Source of the DNA: Salinicola socius
Lineage (GTDB): Bacteria; Pseudomonadota; Gammaproteobacteria; Pseudomonadales; Halomonadaceae
Assembly (NCBI RefSeq): GCF_001937195.1
Contig: NZ_MSDO01000021.1
Span: 35,440-99,439 of the forward strand
Direction: 5' to 3'
Length of the DNA stretch: 64,000 nt
Both the position numbers and the translations under genes were made by a program. The notes under the pieces were generated by a model. It saw nothing but the letters and a program-made list of their open reading frames with translations, was not told the origin of the DNA and made no database searches. Numbering within the stretch: position 1 is the stretch's first letter; each line of letters begins with the position of its first letter. Shown in pieces: positions 26,347-34,764 of the stretch.

Positions 26347-27786
26347 GTGAGCGACGCTGATTCAGCTGCCGATCTGGGAACTGATCTTGAAAATATGGAC
26401 GCCGGAAAGCTCGAGCGGTTGTATCGATCCGGGGAGGCCTCGCCGCTGGAGGCGACACGGGCGGCGCTGGAGCGGATCGATCGTTTCAATGGAGCGGTCA
26501 ACGCCTATGTCCATGTCGATCGGGAGGGCGCCGAGAAGGCGGCCAAGGCATCGGCTCGGCGCTGGGGGCAGGGCAGGCCGCTAAGTGCCATCGACGGTAT
26601 CCCCGTGTCGATGAAGGATCTGGCCGAGGTGGCCGGCATGCCGACACGGGGCGGCTCATTGGCGTCATCGGACGCCGTGTGTCAGGAAGATTGTCCGCCG
26701 GCGCGTATGCTCCGGGAAGCGGGAGCGGTGATCCTGGGCAAGACCAACACGCCGGAATTCGGCTGGAAGGCGGTGACCGACAACCGCGTATTCGGCGCCA
26801 CCTGCAACCCTTGGGATACCCGCCTGACACCGGGTGGCTCCTCCGGTGGGGCCGCTGCCGCTGCCGCGCTCAACATGGGCGTGCTGCATCAAGGCGGCGA
26901 CTCCGGCGGCTCGATTCGCATCCCCGCGGCGTTTACCGGTGTCTTCGGTTTCAAACCGACCTACGGCTGGACGCCGCAATGGCCGCCGGCCACCGAGCCG
27001 TCGCTCTCCCATATCGGTCCGCTGACCAGAAGCGTCGAAGACGCCGTGCGCATGCTCAACGTGATCGGCCGCTACGATTATCGTGACCCCTATGCCACCC
27101 GAGGGCAGCCGAAGGATTGGGGTGCCGATCTCGGCCAGGATCTGCGCGGTCTGCGCATCGCCTATTCGCCCACGTTGGGTTACGCCGAAGTCGACGAGCA
27201 GGTCGCCGCCCGCGTTCGCGAAGCCGTTCGTAACCTCGAGCAACTGGGGGCCGAAGTCGAGGAGATACACCCGGGTTTCGAGTCGCCGATCGATATCTTC
27301 CAGAAGCTCTGGTTCACCGCATCGCTGGATTTCTGGTCGAAATGCAGTGACAAGGAGCGTGAGCAGCTCGATCCGGGCCTCGTTGCCAATGCGCGCACCG
27401 CGCAGCAGTGGAGTGCGCTCGATCTGTTCCAGACGCTGGGCCGACGAGCCAATTTCACCGAGTGCCTGGAACGCTTCAACCAGAAATACCACCTGCTGAT
27501 GACCCCGACGGTACCGATCGAGCCGTTCGAGGCCGGCCACGAAGTGCCGCCGGGCAGCGGCATGCGGGACTGGGAAGAGTGGGCGCCGTTCTCCTATCCG
27601 TTCAACCTGAGCCAGCAGCCGGCGGCTTCCGTCCCCTGCGGGTTCACCGAGCGCGGTCTACCGGTGGGCTTCCAGCTGGCCGGCGGCAAGCATGATGACG
27701 TCCGTGTGCTGCGCGCCTGTCACGCCTACATGAAAGCGCATCCGCCGCGCTTTCCGCGGGTGCCCGATCCTTCCGAGATGGCCTGA
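26347..27786 (+). CDS. Amidase-signature family amidase
   Basis: A 479-residue amidase-signature enzyme hydrolysing an unknown amide. The catalytic triad is visible: Lys90 in PVSMKDL, cis-Ser165 in the GGSSGGAAAAAAL loop, and the nucleophile Ser189 in GGDSGGSIRIP. Spacing between the two serines (24 residues) is the family norm. It resembles 6-aminohexanoate-cyclic-dimer hydrolases and related acylamidases more than GatA, since it ends without GatA context. The GTG start at 26347 is chosen because GGAGGA lies five bases before it; an upstream ATG would add 33 residues unlike the family. Confidence 0.88.
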   Translation: MSDADSAADLGTDLENMDAGKLERLYRSGEASPLEATRAALERIDRFNGAVNAYVHVDREGAEKAAKASARRWGQGRPLSAIDGIPVSMKDLAEVAGMPTRGGSLASSDAVCQEDCPPARMLREAGAVILGKTNTPEFGWKAVTDNRVFGATCNPWDTRLTPGGSSGGAAAAAALNMGVLHQGGDSGGSIRIPAAFTGVFGFKPTYGWTPQWPPATEPSLSHIGPLTRSVEDAVRMLNVIGRYDYRDPYATRGQPKDWGADLGQDLRGLRIAYSPTLGYAEVDEQVAARVREAVRNLEQLGAEVEEIHPGFESPIDIFQKLWFTASLDFWSKCSDKEREQLDPGLVANARTAQQWSALDLFQTLGRRANFTECLERFNQKYHLLMTPTVPIEPFEAGHEVPPGSGMRDWEEWAPFSYPFNLSQQPAASVPCGFTERGLPVGFQLAGGKHDDVRVLRACHAYMKAHPPRFPRVPDPSEMA

Positions 27787-27960
27787 GTCCGAGCGTGATC
27801 GCGATTGCCGACTACGCTTGAGATAGATGTCGCGCTGAATGCGCGGCGTCTGTCGCTCTACTTTCATCGCCCAGTTTACCGGGCCCGCGACGGCAGGACC
27901 GTCGAGGACTCTATCCGAGCGCCTCGAAGGTTCTGCCGTCACGCGATAAGGAGTCGCATC

Positions 27961-29673
27961 ATGAGTCATCAGAATGTCGCTGAAATCATCGTCGAAACGC
28001 TCTCCCAGGCGGGCGCCAAGCGCTGCTATGGCGTAGTCGGCGATACCATCAATCACTTTACCGATGCCATCCGTCGCAGCGATCTCGAGTGGGTGCACGT
28101 TCGTCACGAGGAAGTGGGCGGTTTTGCGGCCGGTGGCGAAGCCTACATGACCCGGGAGCTGGCCCTGTGCGCCGGTACCTGCGGCCCCGGCACGCTGCAC
28201 TTCGTCAACGGGCTGTTCGAAGCCCATCGCAGCGGTTCGCCGGTGGTGTTGATCGCTTCCCAGGTCGGCACTGCCGATACCGGCATCGGCTTCCCGCAGG
28301 ACGTCGACCCCAGGCCGATCTACGCGCAGTACAGCGTTTTTTGCGAGACGATCATCAATCCCGATCAGGTCCGTCGCATGACGGCGCTGGCGGCCCAGAC
28401 GGCGCTGGCCAAGAACGGCGTGGCGGTGCTGATCGTGCATGGGGACCTGTTCACCCAGAAGCCGAGCCAGGACCTGCCCTACCGAGTGCATCGTTTCGAT
28501 CCGGTCACGCGGCCGAGCGCCGAAGAGCTGGTGCCGGCAATCAAGGCACTCAATGCCGGCGGCAAGATATCCATCTTCGCGGGCTCCGGCTGTCAGCACG
28601 CGCGCAATGAGGTAATGGCGCTGGCGGCCAAGCTAAAGGCGCCGGTAGCCTGGACCTCACGGGCCAAGGATTTCATCGAACCGGACAACCCTTTCGGGGT
28701 CGGCATGACCGGCGTCTTCGGGCTGGCCGGCGGTTATCACGCCGTTGCCGAATGCGATACCTTGCTGCTGCTCGGCTGCAACTTCGCCTGGACCCAGTTC
28801 TATCCGGATAAGGCGACGATCATTCAGGTCGATATCGATCCGCAGCAGATCGGCAAGCGCCATCCGGTCGATGTCGGACTTCTTGGCAGCGTGCGCGATA
28901 CCTGCGCCGCGCTCGCCCAGATCGTCGACGAGCAGAGCGACACGAAATGGCTGGAGCGGTGCCGCAAGAGCTACCGCAAGGCGCTGGAGCGTGACGCCCA
29001 CGAGTCTTCGGACGATGGCCTGATCCATCCGCAGGAATTGACCCTGGCGCTCGACGAAGCTGCCCACGACGATGCGATCTTCACCGCCGACGCCGGCAGC
29101 CCGATGGTCTGGATGCTGCGCCACATCCATGCCAACGGTAAGCGCCGGACGCTGTCCAGCCTCGTCCACGGCACCATGGCCAATGCTTATCCGCAGGGAA
29201 TCGGCATTCAGAAAGCGTTCCCCGGCCGTCAGGTCATCGCCATGTGCGGCGACGGTGGCATGACCATGCTGATGGGGGACCTTTTGACCCTCAAGCAGGA
29301 GAAGATCCCGCTCAAGATCGTGGTCTTCAACAATAGCTCGCTGGGTTTCGTCGAACTGGAACAGAAGGTCGATGGCCTGCTCGACACTTACACCGATCTT
29401 GAAAACCCCGATTTCGGGCTGCTGGCTCAGTCCATCGGACTGTGGGGCCGGCATGTCGAGCAGGAGCACGAACTCAAGCATGCCATCGCCGAATGGCTGG
29501 CCTATCCCGGACCGGCGATTCTCGACGTCAAGGTCAATCGCATGGAGTTGGTGATGCCGCCCAAGGTCGAACCGGGGCAGGTGACCTCCACCGCGCTCTA
29601 TTCCGGCAAAGCCGTACTCAATGGCCGGATGAGCGATGTCGTCGATCTGGTGAAGAGCAACTTCTGGAAGTAG
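27961..29673 (+). CDS. poxB: Thiamine-diphosphate pyruvate oxidase/dehydrogenase, PoxB-like
   Basis: A 570-residue thiamine diphosphate enzyme with the three domains Pyr, central FAD-binding and PP. The Pyr-domain glutamate lies in HVRHEEVGGFAAGGEAYMT and the metal/TPP motif is MCGDGGMTMLMGDL ... VFNNSSLGFVELEQ. Length equals E. coli PoxB (572), which decarboxylates pyruvate to acetate and CO2 and passes electrons to ubiquinone at the membrane. Acetolactate synthase-like or phosphonopyruvate decarboxylase-like relatives cannot be ruled out fully. The ATG at 27961 follows AAGGAG; upstream in-frame sequence is not conserved in character. Confidence 0.88.
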   Translation: MSHQNVAEIIVETLSQAGAKRCYGVVGDTINHFTDAIRRSDLEWVHVRHEEVGGFAAGGEAYMTRELALCAGTCGPGTLHFVNGLFEAHRSGSPVVLIASQVGTADTGIGFPQDVDPRPIYAQYSVFCETIINPDQVRRMTALAAQTALAKNGVAVLIVHGDLFTQKPSQDLPYRVHRFDPVTRPSAEELVPAIKALNAGGKISIFAGSGCQHARNEVMALAAKLKAPVAWTSRAKDFIEPDNPFGVGMTGVFGLAGGYHAVAECDTLLLLGCNFAWTQFYPDKATIIQVDIDPQQIGKRHPVDVGLLGSVRDTCAALAQIVDEQSDTKWLERCRKSYRKALERDAHESSDDGLIHPQELTLALDEAAHDDAIFTADAGSPMVWMLRHIHANGKRRTLSSLVHGTMANAYPQGIGIQKAFPGRQVIAMCGDGGMTMLMGDLLTLKQEKIPLKIVVFNNSSLGFVELEQKVDGLLDTYTDLENPDFGLLAQSIGLWGRHVEQEHELKHAIAEWLAYPGPAILDVKVNRMELVMPPKVEPGQVTSTALYSGKAVLNGRMSDVVDLVKSNFWK

Positions 29674-29796
29674 ACGATTCGGCGATTTCTCCGCCGCCGC
29701 TGGGTGGCATCAGGGGATGAGTGCGGGGATCGATCCAGGCCAGGGTCGGTGCTTTGAGACGCCCGGCGAGAATGACAGAACCCGGGACGTCGACGA

Positions 29797-29820
29797 ATCG
29801 CCCCCGGACCCGGGGGCGAT
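29797..29820. terminator. Bidirectional terminator between poxB and the DUF1330 gene
   Basis: A perfect 10-bp stem (29797-29806 with 29811-29820, ATCGCCCCCG arm) and a GACC loop lies between converging genes. T tracts are weak on both sides. Confidence 0.6.
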
Positions 29821-29849
29821 CCAAGTCGGCAATCTGCCAACGCGGGCCG

Positions 29850-30137
29850 TTAAACCCCTTCCACCATCATGACCCGGTAGTCGGCTCCCTTGAGACGATG
29901 CTGCTTGGCTTCCTGATAGGCCGGGCTTTCATACCACGCCAGCGCGGCCTGACGATCGGGAAACTCCAGCACCACCGCACCCTCGGCTTCAGGGCCTTCC
30001 AGCGTTGTGATATCACCGTAGAAGGCAAGGGGTTTGGGCGGGTTATCTCCTCTTGCCTGGCTGGCCTTGTCGGCATAGATCGCCATCTCCTCGCTATCGA
30101 GGGTGGCGTCCTTGATGAAGATCACGTAAGTGCTCAT
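29850..30137 (-). CDS. DUF1330 family protein
   Basis: A 95-residue protein that is a single DUF1330 domain, a ferredoxin-like alpha/beta fold in the dimeric alpha-beta barrel group. Family marks are AIYADKASQA, FYGDITTLEGPEAEGAVVLEFPDRQAALAWYESPAYQEAKQHR. No catalytic function is established. It follows the DJ-1 gene by four bases and so belongs to the transcript that begins with the CurA-like reductase, pointing to a part in coping with reactive electrophiles or oxidants. Confidence 0.88.
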   Translation of the reverse strand: MSTYVIFIKDATLDSEEMAIYADKASQARGDNPPKPLAFYGDITTLEGPEAEGAVVLEFPDRQAALAWYESPAYQEAKQHRLKGADYRVMMVEGV

Positions 30138-30141
30138 CGAC

Positions 30142-30828
30142 TTACCCCTTTTGGTTGAGCTGTTTCAGCAGCGCCTTCGCGGTTTCGGCGGAGGAGCCCG
30201 GATTCTGACCGGTAATCAGCAGGCCGTCGGCGAGGACATAGGAAGACCAGTCTGCCCCTTTGCTGTAGTCACCACCCTGTGACTTGAGTACGTCTTCGAC
30301 CAGAAACGGTACGACGTCTGTCAGGCCGACAGCTTCTTCCTCGCTATTGGAGAAGCCGGTGACCTTCCTGCCCTTCACGATCGGCGCGCCGTCGGCATCC
30401 TTCACGTGACGCAATACCCCAGGGGCATGGCAGACTAGGGCCGCTGGACGACCCGCCTGCAGGGTCCGTTCGATCAGCGCAATGGATGTCTTGTCTTCCG
30501 CCAGGTCCCACAGCGGGCCGTGGCCGCCGGGATAGAAGACCGCATCGAAATCATCGATATCGACATCCGCCAGTACGTGGGTGCTGGCCAGTGCTTTGAT
30601 GGCTTCCGGGTCAGCGCGGAATCGTTTGACCTCTTGGGTATCCGCTGCCGGATCGTCGCTTTTGGGGTCCAGCGGTGGCTGGCCACCCTTGGGCGAGGCC
30701 AGCGTGATATCGACACCGGCGTCCTGGAAGACGACATAAGGCGCCGCCAGCTCTTCGAGCCAGAAGCCGGTCTTCTCGCCGGTGTCACCAAGCTGATCGT
30801 GTGATGTCAGTACCATTAATACTTTCAT
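30142..30828 (-). CDS. DJ-1/PfpI family protein (Hsp31/glyoxalase III-like)
   Basis: A 228-residue type 1 glutamine amidotransferase-like protein. The nucleophile elbow is Cys133 in LVCHAPG and the conserved glutamate is Glu25 in TGFWLEELAAPY, the pair expected for Hsp31-type glyoxalase III, which turns methylglyoxal into lactate without glutathione. PGGHGPLWDLA lines the active site. It is sandwiched between a CurA-like reductase and DUF1330 downstream of a TetR operator, a setting like the nem/glo electrophile defence genes. Activity is inferred; some members act only as chaperones. Confidence 0.87.
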   Translation of the reverse strand: MKVLMVLTSHDQLGDTGEKTGFWLEELAAPYVVFQDAGVDITLASPKGGQPPLDPKSDDPAADTQEVKRFRADPEAIKALASTHVLADVDIDDFDAVFYPGGHGPLWDLAEDKTSIALIERTLQAGRPAALVCHAPGVLRHVKDADGAPIVKGRKVTGFSNSEEEAVGLTDVVPFLVEDVLKSQGGDYSKGADWSSYVLADGLLITGQNPGSSAETAKALLKQLNQKG

Positions 30829-30903
30829 GGGATAAACGCCTTTCGGGTTGTGACGATAGGGGTTGTCGCGGGACCTGATGTCTCTGAATCCGGAGACATG
30901 GAA

Positions 30904-31938
30904 TCAACGCTCGCCGACCTGGATGACGAGTTTGCCGAAATTGTCGCCCCTCAACAGACCGTTGAACGCCTCGGGGGCGTTTTCCAGGCCTTGCTTGATC
31001 TCTTCGCGATAGTGAATGCGACCCTCGTCGACCCAGCGCGACATCTCATTGAAGAATTCGTCGAAGCGATGACCGTAGTCGTCGAAGATGATGAATCCGC
31101 GCACGGTGAGGCGCTTCTTGAGAATGGTCGTCATCAACAGTGGCAGACGGTCCGGCCCCGCCGGGAGATCCGTCGCGTTGTACTGAGCGACCACGCCGCA
31201 GACGGGGATCCGGGCGCTAGTATTGAGCAGCGGCAAGACGGCATCGAAGACCTTGCCTCCTACGTTTTCGTAGTAGACGTCGATACCGGCATCGCAGGCG
31301 GCTTCGAGCTGGGCCTCGAAGTCTTCGGCTCGGTGGTTGATACAGGCATCGAAGCCAAGTGTCTCGACCACATAGCGGCACTTCTCTTCGCCGCCGGCAA
31401 TACCGACGACCCGCATGCCCTTGATCTTGCCGATCTGTCCGACCGTCGCTCCGACAGGGCCGGTAGCGGCAGCGACTACCAGGGTCTCGCCCGCCTTGGG
31501 TTTGCCGATATCCGTCAGCCCCATGTAGGCGGTAAAGCCTGGCATGCCCATGACGCCCAGGGTGTAGGAGGGATTCTCGGGCTGCTGGCCCAGATTGGTC
31601 AGGGCCGTGCCGTCCGACAGCGCATAGTCCTGCCAGCCGGTGAAGCCGAGCACCCAGTCGCCCGATTTGAAATCGGCATGTCGAGATTCGACGACGCGAC
31701 TGACGGTGCCGCCCACCATCACCTGATCGATCTCCACGGGTGGGGCATAGGAGGGCGCGTCACTCATGCGGCCCCGCATGTAGGGGTCCAGCGAGAGGTA
31801 GACCGTGCGCAGCAAGACCGTGCCTTCCGTGACGGAGGGAATCGCGGTCTCTTCCAGGCGGAAGTTATCCCGACTCGGCTCGCCGTGAGGGCGCGAGGCC
31901 AATACCCACTGTCGGTTGGTCGCATGATTCTGCGTCAT
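30904..31938 (-). CDS. CurA-like NADP-dependent medium-chain oxidoreductase
   Basis: A 344-residue zinc-independent medium-chain dehydrogenase/reductase of the leukotriene B4 12-hydroxydehydrogenase/CurA type, which reduces alpha,beta-unsaturated ketones with NADPH. Typical segments are RTVYLSLDPYMRGRMSD near residue 45, AAATGPVGATVGQIGKIKG for nucleotide binding, and YYENVGGKVFDAVLPLL. AGGAG precedes the ATG, and a TetR-type operator lies 37 bases upstream (31975-31989). It probably leads the transcript that carries the DJ-1 and DUF1330 genes. Substrate inferred from family. Confidence 0.88.
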   Translation of the reverse strand: MTQNHATNRQWVLASRPHGEPSRDNFRLEETAIPSVTEGTVLLRTVYLSLDPYMRGRMSDAPSYAPPVEIDQVMVGGTVSRVVESRHADFKSGDWVLGFTGWQDYALSDGTALTNLGQQPENPSYTLGVMGMPGFTAYMGLTDIGKPKAGETLVVAAATGPVGATVGQIGKIKGMRVVGIAGGEEKCRYVVETLGFDACINHRAEDFEAQLEAACDAGIDVYYENVGGKVFDAVLPLLNTSARIPVCGVVAQYNATDLPAGPDRLPLLMTTILKKRLTVRGFIIFDDYGHRFDEFFNEMSRWVDEGRIHYREEIKQGLENAPEAFNGLLRGDNFGKLVIQVGER

Positions 31939-31974
31939 GACGTACTCCTTTCACTTCAATGAATCTGATTCGAT

Positions 31975-31989
31975 TAGACCAGTCGTCTA
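31975..31989. promoter_or_regulatory. TetR-type operator before the CurA-like gene
   Basis: TAGACCAGTCGTCTA: inverted repeat TAGAC/GTCTA with a 5-base centre. It differs in a single base from the site at 32651-32665 in front of the TetR gene itself. Confidence 0.8.
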
Positions 31990-32030
31990 GTCGCGAGGAA
32001 AATAAAAGAGCCGAGTCGTCGGCCCTGGAT

Positions 32031-32630
32031 CTAGTCCTGATCGAGCAAGCGTCGTGTAGTGCTCAGCGCCGACTGCAACGGGCTATCGTTCTGAGTCACC
32101 TTAGCCAACATGCTGGCCCCTAGCCACATCTGGTAAAGCGAGGCAGCCAGCTCTCTGGCATCACCATCGTCAGCCATTTCTCCGTTCTGCCGGGCGCGGG
32201 TCAGCTCGCGGGTCAGACGCTCGATGATGCGATCGGTGCCGTTTTCCAATACCTGACGCATCGAAGCGGAAAGATCGCTGACCTCGGCACCCAGCTTGAC
32301 CACCAGACAACGGCTTTGCAGGTCGTGCCCGCTCTGGGTTTCCACCCACCGTTGCCAGTAACGCATCAATCGCGAGACGGCGGAACGCTCGTCACTGGAA
32401 GCGAGCAACTCGTCGAGTTCGGCCAGATAGCGGCTGAAGTAACGTTCCAGCAGTGCCACTCCAAACGCTTCTTTCGACTCGAAGTAATGGTAGAAAGAGC
32501 CTTTGGGTACCTGGGCCGCCTTGAGAATTTCATTCAACCCGACCGCGGAAAACCCTCGGTTTCCCATGGTGGACTGAGCGATATCCAGGATCTGCGTTTT
32601 GACGTCGCGATTGGCAAGTGAGCGGTTCAT
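32031..32630 (-). CDS. TetR-family regulator (NemR-like)
   Basis: A 199-residue TetR/AcrR repressor with the N-terminal helix-turn-helix FSAVGLNEILKAAQVPKGSFYHYFESKEAFG, a strongly conserved pattern of NemR/AcuR-type regulators. The C-terminal half holds a cysteine in SRCLVVKLGAEVSDLS, in the place where NemR senses electrophiles through cysteine oxidation. Identical operators sit in front of this gene and in front of the CurA-like gene 90 bases downstream, so it most likely represses both. The equivalence to NemR is inference. Confidence 0.86.
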   Translation of the reverse strand: MNRSLANRDVKTQILDIAQSTMGNRGFSAVGLNEILKAAQVPKGSFYHYFESKEAFGVALLERYFSRYLAELDELLASSDERSAVSRLMRYWQRWVETQSGHDLQSRCLVVKLGAEVSDLSASMRQVLENGTDRIIERLTRELTRARQNGEMADDGDARELAASLYQMWLGASMLAKVTQNDSPLQSALSTTRRLLDQD

Positions 32631-32650
32631 GCATCCACTCTAGTCTCGAA

Positions 32651-32665
32651 TAGACCGGTCGTCTA
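32651..32665. promoter_or_regulatory. TetR-type operator before the tetR gene
   Basis: TAGACCGGTCGTCTA: inverted repeat TAGAC/GTCTA, matching 31975-31989 at 14 of 15 positions, 20 bases upstream of the regulator's start codon. Confidence 0.8.
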
Positions 32666-32712
32666 GTGTTCGTTCGCCAGGAGTCGCCGCGACGGGGCGG
32701 GTGAAGTGACCG

Positions 32713-33627
32713 CTAGCAGGGTGGGTCGTTCAGTGCTTCTTCCAGCCAGTCGAGCAGCGCCCGACACGCGTGGCGATCCACGGTCTCCCGGTGAGTGTAG
32801 ACGGCGATCGCTTCGGGTTGAATGAGAGCTTCCACCACGGGTCTTACCAGTTCACCGGTTTCGATCGACCGCTCGGTCGTGCGCTGCCACCCCAGCGCGA
32901 TGCCGTGCCCGGCCAGCGCTGCCTGCAACATCAGGGGATAGCTGTCGAACACTTTTCCGGGTAACGGCGTCGCCACGTCCCGGCCCATTGCCGTGAACCA
33001 GTCGCTCCACTCCATCCAGTCGGGCGGCTCTGCCCGATGGTGAAGCAGATCGAAATCGGTCAACGCGTCCAGGGAGATTGGCCTATCTCGAGCGGCTGGA
33101 TGATCCGGATTGCAGACGGGATAAATGGTATCCGCGGCGGTAAACGCCAATGTGTGGTTGCCACTCGGGCGGCCATGAGTCTGCAATGCGATGTCGAACG
33201 GGTCGCGTTGCTCGGTCAACGGCCGGGTCGATGTCACCAGCTTCAGATCGATATCGGGATGGCGCTGGTTGAATGTCGCCAGGCGAGGCATCAGCCAGTA
33301 GAACGCCTCGCAAAGTTGGCAGAAAAGGATCACTCGAGGTGCGCGCTCTCCGCCGCGGAGGTCGTCGGCGTGCTGCGCGATCCGGCACAAGCCTTGGGAG
33401 ATGACCTCGGCCAGTTGGCGTCCGGCCGGGGTCAGGAAGACGCCCCGATTTCTGCGCTCGAACAGCGCCGCACCGAGATCCTTCTCCAGCGACCGTACCT
33501 GGCGACTGATGGCAGCCTGAGTCAAGCCGAGTTCTTCGGCGGCCCGAGTAAAGCTTTCCAGCCGGGCGGCGGCTTCGAACGGCAGTAAAGTGGCGAGGGG
33601 CGGCAGCGAGCGGTTCAATGGAAACAT
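32713..33627 (-). CDS. LysR-family transcriptional regulator (GcvA-like)
   Basis: A 304-residue LysR regulator. The N-terminal helix-turn-helix is ESFTRAAEELGLTQAAISRQVRSLEKDLG, followed by the linker helix and a two-lobed effector domain; the closest group by pattern is GcvA (LPPLATLLPFEAAARLESF start, WMEWSDWF in the effector domain). It is divergent from the EamA transporter gene with 92 bases between the start codons, so it most likely controls that gene. The effector cannot be named from sequence. Confidence 0.87.
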   Translation of the reverse strand: MFPLNRSLPPLATLLPFEAAARLESFTRAAEELGLTQAAISRQVRSLEKDLGAALFERRNRGVFLTPAGRQLAEVISQGLCRIAQHADDLRGGERAPRVILFCQLCEAFYWLMPRLATFNQRHPDIDLKLVTSTRPLTEQRDPFDIALQTHGRPSGNHTLAFTAADTIYPVCNPDHPAARDRPISLDALTDFDLLHHRAEPPDWMEWSDWFTAMGRDVATPLPGKVFDSYPLMLQAALAGHGIALGWQRTTERSIETGELVRPVVEALIQPEAIAVYTHRETVDRHACRALLDWLEEALNDPPC

Positions 33628-33719
33628 AACCCAGGCTCATGGATGGTGACGCAGCCATCGTTGGTGACGGGTGCGGTCGGTGAGCCACGCTCTGGCGATC
33701 GCCACCGACAGGAGTCGTC

Positions 33720-34622
33720 ATGAAAGCACCTTACGTAATTGAGGATAACCCTCGCCAAGGCATTCTGCTGATCGTCGGCGCGGTTTTTCTCCTTGCCCTG
33801 GCCGATGCATTGGTCAAGGGGCTTAGCGATACGCTTTCTCTGTGGCAACTGTTGGTGATCGCGCCGCTTATTTCATTGCCGATACTGATACTGGGGTGGC
33901 GAGGCCAGTACGAGCGCCTTCCACGGCGTCTCGATACCTGGGGCTGGATCGGCGTACGCAGCGTCTTGCTGTTGGCCATGTGGATCGCGTTCTATGCTGC
34001 GCTGCCCTGGATTCCGCTGAGCATCGCCGCCGTCGGAATCTACACGACACCGTTGTTCATCGCCGTGCTGGCAGCGCTGGGAGGCGAGCCGCTGACGCGG
34101 CGGCACTGGACCGCGCTATGGCTCGGTTTCGCTGGCGTCGTGATCGTGCTGCGCCCTGGAGATGAGCTGTTCTCTCCGGCCATGTTGCTGCCATTGCTGG
34201 CGGCGCTCTGCTATGCGGGCGCGATGGTACTGACACGGACACGCTGTCGTGAGAGTTCTCCCTGGCTTCTGGCACTGGGGCTCAATCTCGCGTTCCTGCT
34301 GGCGGGGGTGGTCGGCAATGTCGTCGTGGTCGTCGTCGCGCCGGAAACGTCATCCGGCTTTCTCACTCTCGGTTGGCAGCGGCTCGATGCGATCGTGTAC
34401 CTGATGATCGGGCTCTATGCATTGCTCATGGTGAGCGTCAACCTCGCGGTCGCCCGGGCCTATCAGATTGCGCCTTCGTCGCTGGTGGGAACATTCGACT
34501 ACACCTATCTGATATTTGCCATGGGGTGGGGGTTCTGGTTATTCGGCGAGGTACCCGATGGTCCAATGCTGGTGGGCATGGCGACTATCTTGATCGCCGG
34601 ATGGCTAATGGCTAATGGCTAA
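33720..34622 (+). CDS. EamA/DMT-family inner-membrane transporter
   Basis: A 300-residue drug/metabolite-superfamily transporter with ten predicted spans in two repeated EamA halves (first about residues 16-140, second about 155-298). Charged residues are few and confined to loops. Substrates in this family range from amino acids to purines and cannot be told from sequence. Divergent from a LysR gene that probably regulates it. The stop codon falls inside a 7-bp tandem repeat (ATGGCTA) at 34601-34621, which has changed the last residues to WLMANG. Confidence 0.85.
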   Translation: MKAPYVIEDNPRQGILLIVGAVFLLALADALVKGLSDTLSLWQLLVIAPLISLPILILGWRGQYERLPRRLDTWGWIGVRSVLLLAMWIAFYAALPWIPLSIAAVGIYTTPLFIAVLAALGGEPLTRRHWTALWLGFAGVVIVLRPGDELFSPAMLLPLLAALCYAGAMVLTRTRCRESSPWLLALGLNLAFLLAGVVGNVVVVVVAPETSSGFLTLGWQRLDAIVYLMIGLYALLMVSVNLAVARAYQIAPSSLVGTFDYTYLIFAMGWGFWLFGEVPDGPMLVGMATILIAGWLMANG

Positions 34623-34625
34623 TGG
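34601..34625. repeat. 7-bp tandem repeat across the EamA stop codon
   Basis: ATGGCTA is repeated at 34601, 34608 and 34615 with a partial fourth copy. The unit is not a multiple of three, so each copy shifts the frame and the third supplies the stop. Confidence 0.9.
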
Positions 34626-34674
34626 TACGGCAGCAAAGCGTGACGATTGCTGGCAAGCGCAAGGCCTCAAGCTA

Positions 34675-34715
34675 CGTTGATAACAAGCGGCGTTGATAAC
34701 AAGCGGCGTTGATAA
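34675..34715. repeat. 16-bp tandem repeat upstream of the MBL gene
   Basis: CGTTGATAACAAGCGG is repeated exactly at 34675-34690 and 34691-34706, then CGTTGATAA to 34715. It lies 50 bases before the metallo-hydrolase start and may affect its promoter. Confidence 0.92.
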
Positions 34716-34764
34716 AGCGAACTGAAAAGAGCGATGATCTGGGTCGGTTCCAGGGGAGGTCGAG

